The notes: generated from the letters alone by a model not told the origin. 64,000 nucleotides of DNA from Bacillus sonorensis NBRC 101234 = KCTC 13918 (GCF_001592005.1 NZ_BCVZ01000005.1:117158-181157); one strand, 5' to 3'; counted from the first letter of the stretch, positions 1 through 8,193 are shown. A program made the numbers and translations.

Positions 1-273
1 TTCCTGATGAATCTGATTGGCCAGCTCTCTTGTCGGCGCCGTAATCACGGCTTGTACAAATTTCTTTTCAGGATCGATCCGGCTCAAGATGGGGAGAAGA
101 TACGCATGGGTCTTCCCCGTCCCCGTCTGAGACTGCCCGATGGCGCTCTCTCCTTTCAGCACGGAAGGGATCAGCCTCTTTTGAATATCTGTAGGCTCGT
201 AAAATCCCAATTGGTGAACGGCCTCTATAATAAACGGCTTTAAATCATACATGTCGAATTTTGTTTGCTTCAT
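1..273 (-). CDS. cshB: DEAD-box RNA helicase CshB, N-terminal part (runs off the window)
   Basis: The first 91 codons of a DEAD-box ATP-dependent RNA helicase; the rest lies beyond base 1. The Q motif (GFYEPTDIQ, about residues 24-32), the Walker A motif (SQTGTGKT) and motif Ia (APTREL) are visible in order. CshB-type helicases unwind structured RNA and are linked to cold adaptation and the RNA degradosome in Bacillus (family knowledge). The ATG at 273 has an AAGGAG Shine-Dalgarno 9 bases upstream. The place next to yqfQ and ispH matches B. subtilis. A hairpin sits directly upstream of the ribosome-binding site. Confidence 0.93.
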   Translation of the reverse strand, partial: MKQTKFDMYDLKPFIIEAVHQLGFYEPTDIQKRLIPSVLKGESAIGQSQTGTGKTHAYLLPILSRIDPEKKFVQAVITAPTRELANQIHQE

Positions 274-287
274 TTTTCCAACTCCTT

Positions 288-320
288 CTTGGAAAGCGCC
301 TCTGTTAAAAGCGTTCCAAG
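288..320 (-). promoter_or_regulatory. Hairpin abutting the cshB ribosome-binding site
   Basis: On the minus strand CTTGGAA pairs with TTCCAAG (7 bp), extended by CGC/GCG across a 2-base bulge, with a loop of about a dozen bases. The 3' arm ends exactly where the AAGGAG Shine-Dalgarno of cshB starts. It lacks a U tract, so it is not a terminator. A role in translation or mRNA stability of the helicase is inference. Confidence 0.4.
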
Positions 321-532
321 CTTTATCCTATATGGCTGAATTGTGCGCTTATGTATCCTTTTTTATGCCGCTTGAGGCTAAAAAAAGGCTGGTATCATGT
401 CCATCATTAAATTATAACTGATTGCGCTGAAAAAAACCATCATCTCCGGCCGCAATCGGGCTTCGGGGCAAAAGCACTTTATACACGATCTGCATACCTT
501 ATCAAGAGAAGGATTTGAAAGGAGGTACTAGT

Positions 533-1180
533 ATGTTTCCACAGCAGCCGTTGAGAAGGCCCCCTGGCCTGCAAAGACCGAGCAGAATGATAGCCCCGAG
601 AAATCCGGGTATGGGAATGGCGCCGCCTTCCGGCCAGCAGCAGGGATTTCAGCAGTTTTTCAATCCGATGGGCGCACCACAGCAGGCCGCAGCTCGGGGA
701 GGGGGAATACAAGGATTCCTTTCCAAATTTCTTCCCGGAGGATCAGCCGCATCAGGAGGAACCGGAACAGATCTCGGCGGAGCGGGGACCGGACTCGGCG
801 GAATTCAAAACTTCGCAAATCCCGCTTCTATATCAAGCATGCTCGGCAATGTGCAAAAGGCCCTCGGAGTGGCCCAGCAAGTGACTCCGATGATTCAGCA
901 ATACGGCCCTCTCGTACGCAATCTCCCTGGAATGGTGAAAATGTTAAGACAGCTGAACACTGATGACAGTGAAACAAGTGAAAGCGAAGAACAGAAAGAC
1001 GATGAGCGGAAAGACGAAGCGGAAAAAAGCGGAAAAATCGGTGAAGAGCCGGAAGAAAAGGATTCTTCAAAACCTGAAAAATCACAAGCGGAAAAGAGTC
1101 CGCAACAATCAAGCCGGTCTGTCCTCTCTCCTAAAAAAAGAGCAGGCGGAGGAGACTCAAAACCTAAATTGTATATATAA
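533..1180 (+). CDS. yqfQ: YqfQ family protein (VrrA-like)
   Basis: A 215-residue protein of the YqfQ family, function unknown. The ATG at 533 was chosen because AAAGGAGG ends 7 bases before it. Three parts are visible: a Pro/Gln/Met-rich N-terminus (about residues 1-55), a Gly/Ala/Ser-rich middle leading into a conserved block with the pattern SMLGNVQKALGVAQQ (about residues 104-145), and an acidic, highly charged Glu/Lys/Ser tail ending in a basic KPKLYI. The composition suggests a largely disordered, perhaps surface or spore-associated protein; that is inference. A possible sigma-K type -10 (CATACCTTA, 493-501) lies upstream, weakly supported. It lies between cshB and ispH as in B. subtilis. 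Confidence 0.85.
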   Translation: MFPQQPLRRPPGLQRPSRMIAPRNPGMGMAPPSGQQQGFQQFFNPMGAPQQAAARGGGIQGFLSKFLPGGSAASGGTGTDLGGAGTGLGGIQNFANPASISSMLGNVQKALGVAQQVTPMIQQYGPLVRNLPGMVKMLRQLNTDDSETSESEEQKDDERKDEAEKSGKIGEEPEEKDSSKPEKSQAEKSPQQSSRSVLSPKKRAGGGDSKPKLYI

Positions 1181-1186
1181 CATTCT

Positions 1187-1215
1187 TTGATATCTCCTTA
1201 AGGATCGGATATAAT
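1187..1215 (+). promoter_or_regulatory. Sigma-A promoter upstream of ispH
   Basis: TTGATA (1187-1192), a 17-base spacer and a perfect TATAAT (1210-1215). Transcription would start near 1222, upstream of a terminator-like hairpin and about 80 bases before ispH. Confidence 0.7.
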
Positions 1216-1239
1216 GAGGTCACAAGAGACTTCAGGAAT

Positions 1240-1266
1240 ATAAGCCGTTTTTTACGGCTTTTTATC
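1240..1266 (+). terminator. Short terminator-like hairpin between yqfQ and ispH
   Basis: AAGCCG, a T-rich loop, CGGCTT and then a T tract. It can end yqfQ transcripts. Because a good sigma-A promoter lies just upstream, it also sits inside the predicted ispH leader and could act as an attenuator (inference). Confidence 0.6.
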
Positions 1267-1303
1267 ATGTCCGGCTCTTACTTCTTTTTAGGAGGACTAA
1301 AGA

Positions 1304-2248
1304 ATGAATGTTATTAAAATCTCGCCGCGCGGCTACTGCTACGGTGTCGTCGATGCCATGGTCATCGCCAAAAACGCGGCTCTTGATAAAAGTCTGCCAA
1401 GACCTATATATATTTTAGGAATGATTGTTCATAATAAACATGTTACAGACGCATTTGAAAAAGAAGGCATTTATACGCTTGACGGCCCGAACCGGCTCGA
1501 GATTTTAAAAAAGGTTGACAAAGGAACCGTTATTTTCACCGCCCACGGCGTATCGCCCGAAGTCCGCAAAGCTGCTGAGGAAAAAGGACTGGTCGCTATT
1601 GACGCCACCTGCCCTGACGTGACGAAAACCCACGATTTAATCAAAAAAATGAAGGCGGAAGGCTACCATGTCATTTATATCGGCAAAAAAGGCCATCCGG
1701 AACCGGAAGGCGCCGTCGGCGTTGCCCCCGATATCGTTCACCTTGTCGAAACTGAAGAGGATGTGGAGCGTCTGACCGTTGATTCAGACAAACTGATCGT
1801 CACAAATCAAACGACAATGTCACAATGGGATGTCCACGACATTATGGAAAAGGTGAAAGAAAAGTATCCCCATGTCGAATTCCACCAGGAAATCTGCCTG
1901 GCAACCCAGGTTCGGCAGGAGGCGGTCTCAGAACAGGCGAAAAAGGCCGACTTGACGATCGTCGTCGGCGATCCGAAAAGCAACAACTCCAACCGTCTTG
2001 CACAAGTATCTGAAGAAATCGCCGGGACGAAAGCATACCGGATCGGAGACTTAAGCGAATTAAAGCTTGAATGGCTTAAAGGCGTTGAAACGGTCGCCGT
2101 GACAGCGGGAGCGTCAACCCCGACGCCGATAACGAAAGAAGTCATCCGCTTTTTAGAGCAGTTTGATCATGATGATCCATCCACATGGAAGACCAGTCAT
2201 GAAGTTCCGCTGCAAAAAATATTGCCTAAAGTAAAATCAAAAACCTGA
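1304..2248 (+). CDS. ispH: 4-hydroxy-3-methylbut-2-enyl diphosphate reductase IspH
   Basis: IspH (LytB, YqfP), the last enzyme of the MEP isoprenoid pathway, reduces HMBPP to IPP and DMAPP with a [4Fe-4S] cluster in the cytoplasm. The 314 residues show the three cluster cysteines in context: RGYCYGV near residue 12, DATCPDV near residue 105 and [10 protein letters not shown] near residue 200, plus the TAHGVSP and HPEPEG substrate motifs and the GDPKSNNS motif. Length is typical. The ATG has AGGAGG upstream. It is the only enzyme on the plus strand in this neighbourhood and has its own promoter. The product feeds undecaprenyl and menaquinone synthesis; dgkA and comparable lipid genes occur further along. 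Confidence 0.97.
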   Translation: MNVIKISPRGYCYGVVDAMVIAKNAALDKSLPRPIYILGMIVHNKHVTDAFEKEGIYTLDGPNRLEILKKVDKGTVIFTAHGVSPEVRKAAEEKGLVAIDATCPDVTKTHDLIKKMKAEGYHVIYIGKKGHPEPEGAVGVAPDIVHLVETEEDVERLTVDSDKLIVTNQTTMSQWDVHDIMEKVKEKYPHVEFHQEICLATQVRQEAVSEQAKKADLTIVVGDPKSNNSNRLAQVSEEIAGTKAYRIGDLSELKLEWLKGVETVAVTAGASTPTPITKEVIRFLEQFDHDDPSTWKTSHEVPLQKILPKVKSKT

Positions 2249-2277
2249 GGCTGTGTGACCCGCCTCAGGTTTTTGAT

Positions 2278-3399
2278 TTATAAAAAAGCAAATGGATTTG
2301 TATTGGTTTCCGAAGGGAAAATGCTGACATCATATTTTTTCTCTGTACACATCTCCGTCAGCTTTTTAGTGACGCCCTGTTTCATGATTTGTTCGGCGTA
2401 ATGTCCGGGATCTACGACATTGAGCCCGATCGCCAGCGCATCGTGGGCGGTATGGAAATAAAGATCCCCTGTCACGTACACATCTGCGCCCATTCTTTTC
2501 GCATCATAAATATACTTGTTCCCATCACCGCCGAGTACGGCTACTTTTTTGACTTTGGCATCGGGATTTCCGACCATCCGCGCTCCGTTCGCCTGAAGCT
2601 TTTCTTTCACATGCCGCGCAAAATCGGCGAGCGTCATTTCTTCTTTCAGCTTACCGATCCGTCCAAGCCCTTTTTGAAGCGGGCTTTGTTCAACCGGATA
2701 AATATCAAAAGCGACTTCTTCGTATGGATGGGCCTTTTTCATCGCCGCTAAAACCGTCTTTTCAATGCCTGACGGATATACCGTCTCAATTCTGACTTCC
2801 TGAACCCGCTCAAGCTCGCCCGCCTGGCCGATAAACGGATTGGCATCCTCAAGCGGCCGGAAGCTGCCGATTCCCTCCGACGAAAAGGCACAATGGCTGT
2901 ATGCCCCGATATGGCCTGCTCCGGCATCTCCCAAAGCCTTCCGGACCTTTTCTTCATACTCTTTCGGAACGTAGACCGCTAGCTTTTTCAAAGATTCTGC
3001 ATACGTCGGGACCAGAACCTTTGTTTCCTCGAGCCCCAATGCATCGGCTAGCATATCGTTCACACCGCCGTCGGCGACATCAAGATTCGTATGGGCCGCA
3101 TAAACGGCAATATCGTGTTTGATGCATTTTTCAATCAGTCTCCCGCCCGGCTGATCTGTCACGATATTCTTCAGCGGCCGAAAAACCGGAGGGTGATGGG
3201 CGATGATTAAATCAACGTTTTTCGCAATCGCTTCATCTACGGTTTCTTCAAGCACGTCAAGGGTCACCATGACGTTTTTGATTTTTTTATTAAGCGTCCC
3301 GATTTGGAGGCCGATTTTGTCTCCTTCAACGGCCAAAGCCTTCGGGGAGAACTGTTCAAACAGTCGGATGATTTCTTGACCGTTCACCAATTTACCCAC
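2278..3399 (-). CDS. yqfO: YqfO, Nif3-like dinuclear metal protein
   Basis: A 373-residue Nif3/DUF34 family protein. The metal-binding HHPP motif is visible near residue 68 (IIAHHPPVFRP), with AAHTNLD further on and the C-terminal DPGHYAE/E motif. The middle (about residues 130-235) is the inserted PII/CutA-like domain typical of the long Bacillus form, ending in the HPYEEVAFD signature. Biochemical role is unclear; a GTP cyclohydrolase-like or metal-handling role has been proposed for the family. The start is GTG at 3399 with AAAGGAGG 9 bases upstream. The 5' end overlaps the 3' end of trmK by 8 bases, so the two are probably co-transcribed and translationally coupled. Confidence 0.92.
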   Translation of the reverse strand: MGKLVNGQEIIRLFEQFSPKALAVEGDKIGLQIGTLNKKIKNVMVTLDVLEETVDEAIAKNVDLIIAHHPPVFRPLKNIVTDQPGGRLIEKCIKHDIAVYAAHTNLDVADGGVNDMLADALGLEETKVLVPTYAESLKKLAVYVPKEYEEKVRKALGDAGAGHIGAYSHCAFSSEGIGSFRPLEDANPFIGQAGELERVQEVRIETVYPSGIEKTVLAAMKKAHPYEEVAFDIYPVEQSPLQKGLGRIGKLKEEMTLADFARHVKEKLQANGARMVGNPDAKVKKVAVLGGDGNKYIYDAKRMGADVYVTGDLYFHTAHDALAIGLNVVDPGHYAEQIMKQGVTKKLTEMCTEKKYDVSIFPSETNTNPFAFL

Positions 3400-4108
3400 G
3401 TTCTAAAACCTCCTTTAAAATCTCAATCCTCTCTGAGAGCTCATTCAATTTTTGCTGATTTTCAATACTTGGGGCAGCAACTTTAATTTGTTGATAGATT
3501 TTTTTCAGATGTTCAAGCTCCTGGGACCATTTTTTCACAAAAACATCCGTTTTTTCTTTAGCTAAAAATGGTCCGACAAGTACGCCTGCTCTAAAAAAAA
3601 TGTCTTTGTAGGCCGCGTCCTTGTCGCCGGTTTCAGCCACAAGAACCTCATAGCATTTCCCGTCTTCTTCAAGGATGTCTTCTTTTATAAGCGCATAGCC
3701 TTCCTTGTACAGCCACTCTCTTATATGGCGGGCGTGAATATTCGGCTGCAAAATCAAGCGCTCCTTGCCCGTCAGTTTTCCCTTTCCCGACTCTAGAATG
3801 TGAGCAATGAGCGATCCCCCCATTCCGGCGATCGTAATCGCATTCACTTCGCCTTTTTGAATGACTTTAAGCCCGTCCCCTTTCCTTACCGAGATGAGCG
3901 AACTTAAATTTAATTTCTCAACCTGCTGTTTCGCAGAAAGAAAAGGTCCATCCGTAATTTCACCGGCGATTGCGGCGCTTGCCAGGTCATTCAGCACACA
4001 ATAGCAGGGAAGATAGGCATGATCAGACCCTATATCCGCCATCACTGCCCCTTTTGGTATGTGTTCGGCTACAGTCTGCAGCCTTTTTGATAACTTCATT
4101 TCATTCAC
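3392..4108 (-). CDS. trmK: tRNA (adenine-N1)-methyltransferase TrmK
   Basis: TrmK (YqfN) methylates N1 of adenine 22 in tRNA using S-adenosylmethionine. The SAM-binding motif (AVMADIGSDHAYLP) lies near the N-terminus, followed by AITIAGMGGSLI and the LQPN motif of this family. The C-terminus is a long helical, coiled-coil-prone segment. I placed the start at GTG 4108, giving a 238-residue protein beginning MNEMKLSKRL, because this matches my memory of the B. subtilis protein; ATG 4114 is possible, and neither has a strong Shine-Dalgarno. It overlaps yqfO. In B. subtilis cccA follows next; here the nfi island intervenes. Confidence 0.92.
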   Translation of the reverse strand: MNEMKLSKRLQTVAEHIPKGAVMADIGSDHAYLPCYCVLNDLASAAIAGEITDGPFLSAKQQVEKLNLSSLISVRKGDGLKVIQKGEVNAITIAGMGGSLIAHILESGKGKLTGKERLILQPNIHARHIREWLYKEGYALIKEDILEEDGKCYEVLVAETGDKDAAYKDIFFRAGVLVGPFLAKEKTDVFVKKWSQELEHLKKIYQQIKVAAPSIENQQKLNELSERIEILKEVLERG

Positions 4109-4178
4109 AATCATCACAACTTTTCTGATTCATTTTTCCTTTACTATCATATAAAAAAACGGGTTGGTTTCCAAGCCG

Positions 4179-4212
4179 AAAAAAACTTGCGAATTTACTC
4201 GGCAAGTTTTTT
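4179..4212. terminator. Bidirectional terminator overlapping the 3' end of nfi
   Basis: AACTTGC and GCAAGTT form a 7-bp stem with an 11-base loop and A/T runs on both sides. The stop codon and last codons of nfi lie inside the hairpin. Confidence 0.7.
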
Positions 4213-4920
4213 ATTTTCCTGATAGTATTTTCTTAAAGCGTGTGTCTCAAGATCTGCCAACCGAACCGGGATCGGCAGTCTGCTTTCTTGATTGATCAAG
4301 TTCATCGCAATTTGATAGCTGCTTTCTAAATCAATGAAGTTTCCGCTTGATAAAAATACGGGTTTCACGCCCTGTCTCGTCCGTAATGCACGTCCGTAAA
4401 CTTCACCGTCAATCACGATGTCTGTATAAGCGCCGACTTCATCGTCAGGCATCTCAAAGTCAGTTTGTTTGATTCTCAAGTAAGTCTTTGCAATACCGAT
4501 TGTTGGTTTATTGAGAAAAAACGATGCGTGTGTCGCAACCCCCATATGGTGATAATGCAGATAACCGTTCCCGTCGAATAAAAAAACATCCGGGTCAACC
4601 GTTAATTTTTTTGCCGCTTCTATGATAAGAGGAAGCTCCCTGAACGCAAGAAACCCCGGTACATACGGCACATTGATTTTCCCCACGCTATGAACTTTTT
4701 CAATGATATTTTTGCTGTTTACATCAAGTACTACCATACTGCAGACGCCAACTGATTCGCCATCCTCCTCCCAATAGGCTAAATCGACCCCTGCGCAGTT
4801 CTGCAAAGAATTGTTACTAATCGTTTTTGTTAACTGGATTTGGCTTTTAAGCTCCATTTGCAAAGCTAAAAAAGCATCTTCATGATGCAAATTAAAATCG
4901 TGGATATGATTAATCTTCAT
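4195..4920 (-). CDS. nfi: Endonuclease V (deoxyinosine 3' endonuclease)
   Basis: A 241-residue endonuclease V, which nicks DNA (and possibly RNA) one base 3' of a deaminated adenine (inosine). The catalytic acidic residues are in place: the GVDLAYW block near residue 45, an FRELP block near residue 104, the FLFDGNGYLH block near residue 127 with its metal-binding Asp, and the GIAKTYL block near residue 157. The closest B. subtilis relative I know is YwqL, encoded at the end of the ywqHIJKL toxin/immunity operon, not beside trmK. Here it lies next to an Imm50-like gene in an AT-richer island, which suggests a translocated toxin-locus module (inference). The stop codon lies inside a terminator hairpin. 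Confidence 0.9.
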   Translation of the reverse strand: MKINHIHDFNLHHEDAFLALQMELKSQIQLTKTISNNSLQNCAGVDLAYWEEDGESVGVCSMVVLDVNSKNIIEKVHSVGKINVPYVPGFLAFRELPLIIEAAKKLTVDPDVFLFDGNGYLHYHHMGVATHASFFLNKPTIGIAKTYLRIKQTDFEMPDDEVGAYTDIVIDGEVYGRALRTRQGVKPVFLSSGNFIDLESSYQIAMNLINQESRLPIPVRLADLETHALRKYYQENKKLAE

Positions 4921-5087
4921 TTTTTTAACCGAACTCCCTCACTCAATCCAATTTTCTGAAGCATCCCCCTATCATTAATGCCTTTTTCCCCTAAACCCTT
5001 TGTATCTGCTTTCAGACAAACCAGCTTAAAAATCCATTATTCTACATTTGAAGAGGTTTCGCGTATAGCTGTTTATTGTATGTATGT

Positions 5088-5480
5088 TTATGAAATACCT
5101 AATAATCCAGGTGAAACTTTTTCGATTCTGGCCCACTCAAAAATACATTCAATCTGCATGTGATTGTTGCATGTAATCTTTAATGATCCATCTTCCCCGA
5201 CTTCATTTATTTCAAATTGATTGATTATATGATCCGTACCGAAATCTTTTATGCTTAAATTTCGCACACCTATAAAGGACATTTCTATATAAATGACATC
5301 CCACTTATCCCAACGCTCCGGTTTATTCTCAACAGACTCTTTTGTCATCAATCTAACAAATAAACAAGGACCTTCTCTCCTTAATTCCACATTCATTAAT
5401 TCCGAATCGATAAATTCAGGCATACCGCCAAATATGTTGACAATAGCTTGAGGATTCATAAATTTTACTTGGCTGATCAT
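5088..5480 (-). CDS. Imm50-like immunity protein
   Basis: A 130-residue soluble protein resembling the Imm50 family, immunity proteins found beside polymorphic toxin genes. The recognised features are an N-terminal segment of the form INIFGGMPEFIDSELMNVEL, a middle with the FIGVRNLSIKDF pattern, and a C-terminal beta-rich part ending FEWARIEKVSPGLLGI. AAGGAG lies 9 bases before the ATG. No intact toxin gene is adjacent in the window, so it would be an orphan immunity gene. The codon and base use is visibly AT-richer than in trmK or cccA. The family assignment is from pattern memory only. Confidence 0.65.
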   Translation of the reverse strand: MISQVKFMNPQAIVNIFGGMPEFIDSELMNVELRREGPCLFVRLMTKESVENKPERWDKWDVIYIEMSFIGVRNLSIKDFGTDHIINQFEINEVGEDGSLKITCNNHMQIECIFEWARIEKVSPGLLGIS

Positions 5481-5598
5481 ATGTCTAAGCTCCTTACCTT
5501 ACTTCTATACGATGTCAGTTTTCACGTCTGGCAGTGTAAGAAGGATTGTTCACTCAATATAACAAGACCGTGACGCCAAAACCCATTAATAAACCATT

Positions 5599-6498
5599 TT
5601 ATTCTTGATTGATTCGGGTAGCGGCCCCCTGCATTTGATGAATCCAACTTTGCCGCATCTCTTGTTCAATCGGACCATGATTATTTTTCAAATAGCGCAA
5701 CATAAAAAATCCGTCAGGCGCCAATATACTTAATACAAGCTCATGTTGCAAACGAGAATCTTCTAAAAATTTAGTTTCGATAATTGAATAATTCTCCTTT
5801 TTCTCTACTATCTCACCGAATTCCAAGTTATTTTGATGTAAATAGGTTTCTGTGTGTTCAGCAATCGAGGAAGCCGCCATTTCTTTAAAATAATCAATTG
5901 TAAATTTCTCGGTCGTCACATACAAAAATCGCTCTTTCTCAGGATAATAGCCAAGAAATTCACTGTCGCTGTATAAAAGATACGTCGCAGGTTGGAAACC
6001 ATCCAGCTGAAACTGATGAATAAAACGTTTCATACGTTCAAAGAACTGTGCGCCGGCGGGTACGACCGCTTGCTCTTGCGGCAGGATCTCTCCTTCTGTA
6101 TTTAAAAATAATTCACTGTACTTTGAATATCTTGTGATCCAAATAAAATTGCCGTCTGCTTCGATTTGGACGTAATAACTGGTGATATTATTTGGATTGT
6201 CGCCATTTTCATCGTTTTGGTTTAAACATGTATACAAATGTTTTCGTGTGTATGTAAACGTAGCATCTTTCTCAGATAAATGTAAAATATCTATATTCAT
6301 GATGTCTGATTGGATATCGTAAATTTGAAAAGTCATCATGAGCCCAGCATGATTTAAAAACGATATATGCCGATTGTCCGGATGGAACATGCTGGTCAAT
6401 TTCTCGATATCCTTGTTTATATATGCCTTTTCCAGCTGCTGAACAAGCTCTCGTACTTTTTGTTCTGTGACTCTTGCTTTCTTTTTGAAAAAAAACAT
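5599..6498 (-). CDS. Hypothetical protein, possible NTF2-like N-terminal domain
   Basis: A 299-residue protein I do not recognise. The ATG at 6498 was chosen because GGTGGAG precedes it; upstream in-frame codons lack a good site. After a basic FFFKKKARV start, residues about 8-125 read like a compact alpha-beta domain beginning with a helix (VRELVQQLEKAYINKDIEKL) followed by a beta-rich stretch, as in NTF2/SnoaL-like folds. The second half (about 150-299) is a separate alpha-beta domain of unknown type. There is no signal peptide or membrane segment. It lies in the AT-rich island with the Imm50-like gene and could be another immunity or effector-associated protein; that is only a guess. Confidence 0.6.
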   Translation of the reverse strand: MFFFKKKARVTEQKVRELVQQLEKAYINKDIEKLTSMFHPDNRHISFLNHAGLMMTFQIYDIQSDIMNIDILHLSEKDATFTYTRKHLYTCLNQNDENGDNPNNITSYYVQIEADGNFIWITRYSKYSELFLNTEGEILPQEQAVVPAGAQFFERMKRFIHQFQLDGFQPATYLLYSDSEFLGYYPEKERFLYVTTEKFTIDYFKEMAASSIAEHTETYLHQNNLEFGEIVEKKENYSIIETKFLEDSRLQHELVLSILAPDGFFMLRYLKNNHGPIEQEMRQSWIHQMQGAATRINQE

Positions 6499-6700
6499 TC
6501 CATCTCCACCTATAAAAATTTTTACGTGACACGTTTTGGTTCGCCTTTCCATCATCAGTTTGTCAGGCAAAGGACGATCTGTAAAGTCTTTTTGAATTGT
6601 TCTGCGCTCCGGCCGGCCTTTTTCTGTTTTTTCGCCTCAGTCGATAAACAGGAATCCGACCATTGCCTTCTTTGTTTTTATTCTGGAAACTTCAGCTCAG

Positions 6701-7396
6701 TTATTCAAAATGTTGTACAGCTGCTTTTTGAAGAATGGCTTCTATTTGTGACACTAACTCTTCGGGTCTTCTCATTTCTACATCTTCTAGCGGGTTTTCC
6801 CAGTCTTGATTTTTGATTAATAGGATATAAAAGGTTCCTGAGGGCTCGATATCTACATACCAGCCAACGTCTAAAAGCAATTGATTCTCTTTATGCTCTA
6901 ACAGCAATAAAGACGATGTAAAGTGAAACCATTCATCACTGTCTTCCTCTAACTGATCAGGGTCTATATTGATTAACTTATTATAAGCGACTTTCCATCC
7001 TTCCGGAATTCTAAGACGCAAAAAGTCATGAGGACCTTCAAAGCTGTAAATTCTGCTGTCAAATGTTCCTATTTTCCAGACGATCCATTCCAATTCTTTT
7101 ACCAGCTGATCCCGCTCTTTGACTTCGATCGTGTCGATCAGTTTTTGGGAGTCATGAATGTCGTAGACATGGATAAAATAATCATCATGCCCTTTCATAA
7201 TTTCTACCGCAGAATGATGTCTTGCATTTATTAATTTTATTAATTGAGTATTTAGGGCGCTTTTTTCTCGCGAGGCTTCTGTTAAATTATTGTATTGAAC
7301 GAACCAGCCGCTTGATAAATTCAAAGGCTCTAATAATGTAATGGAATCCGGCAAATTCTTCACTCCTGATTTTAAATATTCTTCTCCCGATATCAT
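6701..7396 (-). CDS. Hypothetical acidic protein, possible immunity protein
   Basis: A 231-residue acidic, soluble protein of unknown family, rich in Trp, Asp and Glu (FLRLRIPEGWKVAYNKLI, LDVGWYVDIEPSGTFYILLI). Its ATG overlaps the TGA of an upstream reading frame in an ATGA arrangement, and the only Shine-Dalgarno-like sequence (GTGAGAG) is about 15 bases away, so it may once have been translated by coupling to an upstream gene that is now decayed. That arrangement is typical of toxin-immunity pairs, but the function is not shown by the sequence. Base composition is AT-rich like its two downstream neighbours. Confidence 0.6.
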   Translation of the reverse strand: MISGEEYLKSGVKNLPDSITLLEPLNLSSGWFVQYNNLTEASREKSALNTQLIKLINARHHSAVEIMKGHDDYFIHVYDIHDSQKLIDTIEVKERDQLVKELEWIVWKIGTFDSRIYSFEGPHDFLRLRIPEGWKVAYNKLINIDPDQLEEDSDEWFHFTSSLLLLEHKENQLLLDVGWYVDIEPSGTFYILLIKNQDWENPLEDVEMRRPEELVSQIEAILQKAAVQHFE

Positions 7397-7740
7397 TTTA
7401 TCAGATGATCTGCTCTCACCCAGGTTGTTTTGTCATCCCCTTTCAGATCAGCATAGCGAGGCATAGCCAAGACCCGGCATATCCAGTACTCGAACACAGC
7501 CGCCCGACGGCAGTTTCGCTAAACCCGTTTTTGCGGCGGTTTTCCGTCATTTCCAGGACGCCCAAGGACTTTTCCTTCAGTCGCTCGCTCTTTCATCATC
7601 ATATTTGGTAAACATACCATGCTTGTCCATATCTCCTGAAGGTTTTTCGAAAAACTTTCAGGTGACATAAACCGGGGACGCGCTTTTCCCGGGCTGACTC
7701 CGCGAATAGTTCCCAAGAACCCCGCAAATCAAAAAGGATT
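7397..7740 (-). pseudogene. Decayed coding remnant upstream of the 6701-7396 gene
   Basis: No single frame stays open, but adjoining frames carry protein-like stretches: MSPESFSKNLQEIW and PGNDGKPPQKR in one, GDMDKHGMFTKYDDERASD in another, and MPRYADLKGDDKTTWVRAD running into the ATGA overlap with the downstream gene. This pattern suggests a frameshifted C-terminal end of a larger gene, possibly a toxin whose immunity gene is the downstream one. I could not assign a family. The evidence is only the quality of the fragments and the ATGA coupling. Confidence 0.3.
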
Positions 7741-7776
7741 CGCAAGAAAGCCGCAGACTTTCAATTTGCGAATCCT
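7731..7776 (-). terminator. Intrinsic terminator of cccA
   Basis: AGGATTCGCAA and TTGCGAATCCT form a perfect 11-bp stem, with an inner GAAAG/CTTTC stem and a T run after it on the minus strand. Confidence 0.9.
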
Positions 7777-7833
7777 CTATATTTCCAAATCAAAAAATGA
7801 TATCATTGGTCATCAAAAACCGACTTAAAACGG

Positions 7834-8193
7834 CTATTTCAGCTCGGAAACCCATTTCGCCATATCGTCAAGCTTTTCGGCTGGAACAAGCCCGGCGGGC
7901 ATACCGTTTCCGCCTTTTTCAATTTTTTCTTTGATTTGTCCCTTGTCAAGGTGGTCGCCGACCCCTTTTAATTTCGGACCTGATACTCCTTCATAGTTTT
8001 CACCGTGGCAGGTCACGCAGTTCGCCTTGTAAATTTCTTCCGGCGATGCGTCCGCTTTGTTTTCTTGAGCGGTTTTATTCCCTTCTCCGGCAATTTCCTT
8101 TGCATCGTATAAACCCTTTATCGATAAAATAAAAACCAGACCTATACCCATAATAGCGATCAACAAAAATGGAATTAATGGATTGCGATTCAT
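7834..8193 (-). CDS. cccA: Cytochrome c-550 (CccA)
   Basis: A 119-residue membrane-anchored c-type cytochrome. Residues about 7-26 form a single hydrophobic anchor, followed by a charged linker and a small cytochrome c domain. The heme is bound covalently at CVTCH (about residues 59-63), and the distal Met ligand is in GGNGMPAG (about residue 98). It carries electrons on the outer face of the membrane. The length matches the B. subtilis protein. AAGGGGGA lies before the ATG. Its own terminator follows; a weak sigma-A-like promoter may lie near 8240-8270. Confidence 0.95.
   Translation of the reverse strand: MNRNPLIPFLLIAIMGIGLVFILSIKGLYDAKEIAGEGNKTAQENKADASPEEIYKANCVTCHGENYEGVSGPKLKGVGDHLDKGQIKEKIEKGGNGMPAGLVPAEKLDDMAKWVSELK

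Noticed and set aside
963..1190. A Lys-rich 75-codon frame overlapping the 3' end of yqfQ
   Set aside because: It is the shifted frame of the Glu/Lys-rich yqfQ tail; no binding site, and yqfQ is the conserved protein.
6499..6700. Possible gene remnant between the two unrecognised genes (fragments such as STEAKKQKKAGRSAEQF)
   Set aside because: Fragments are short and low in complexity; too weak to call a pseudogene.
7519..7716. A 65-codon minus-strand frame as a separate gene
   Set aside because: No Shine-Dalgarno and no family; its fragments fit better as part of a decayed gene at 7397-7740.
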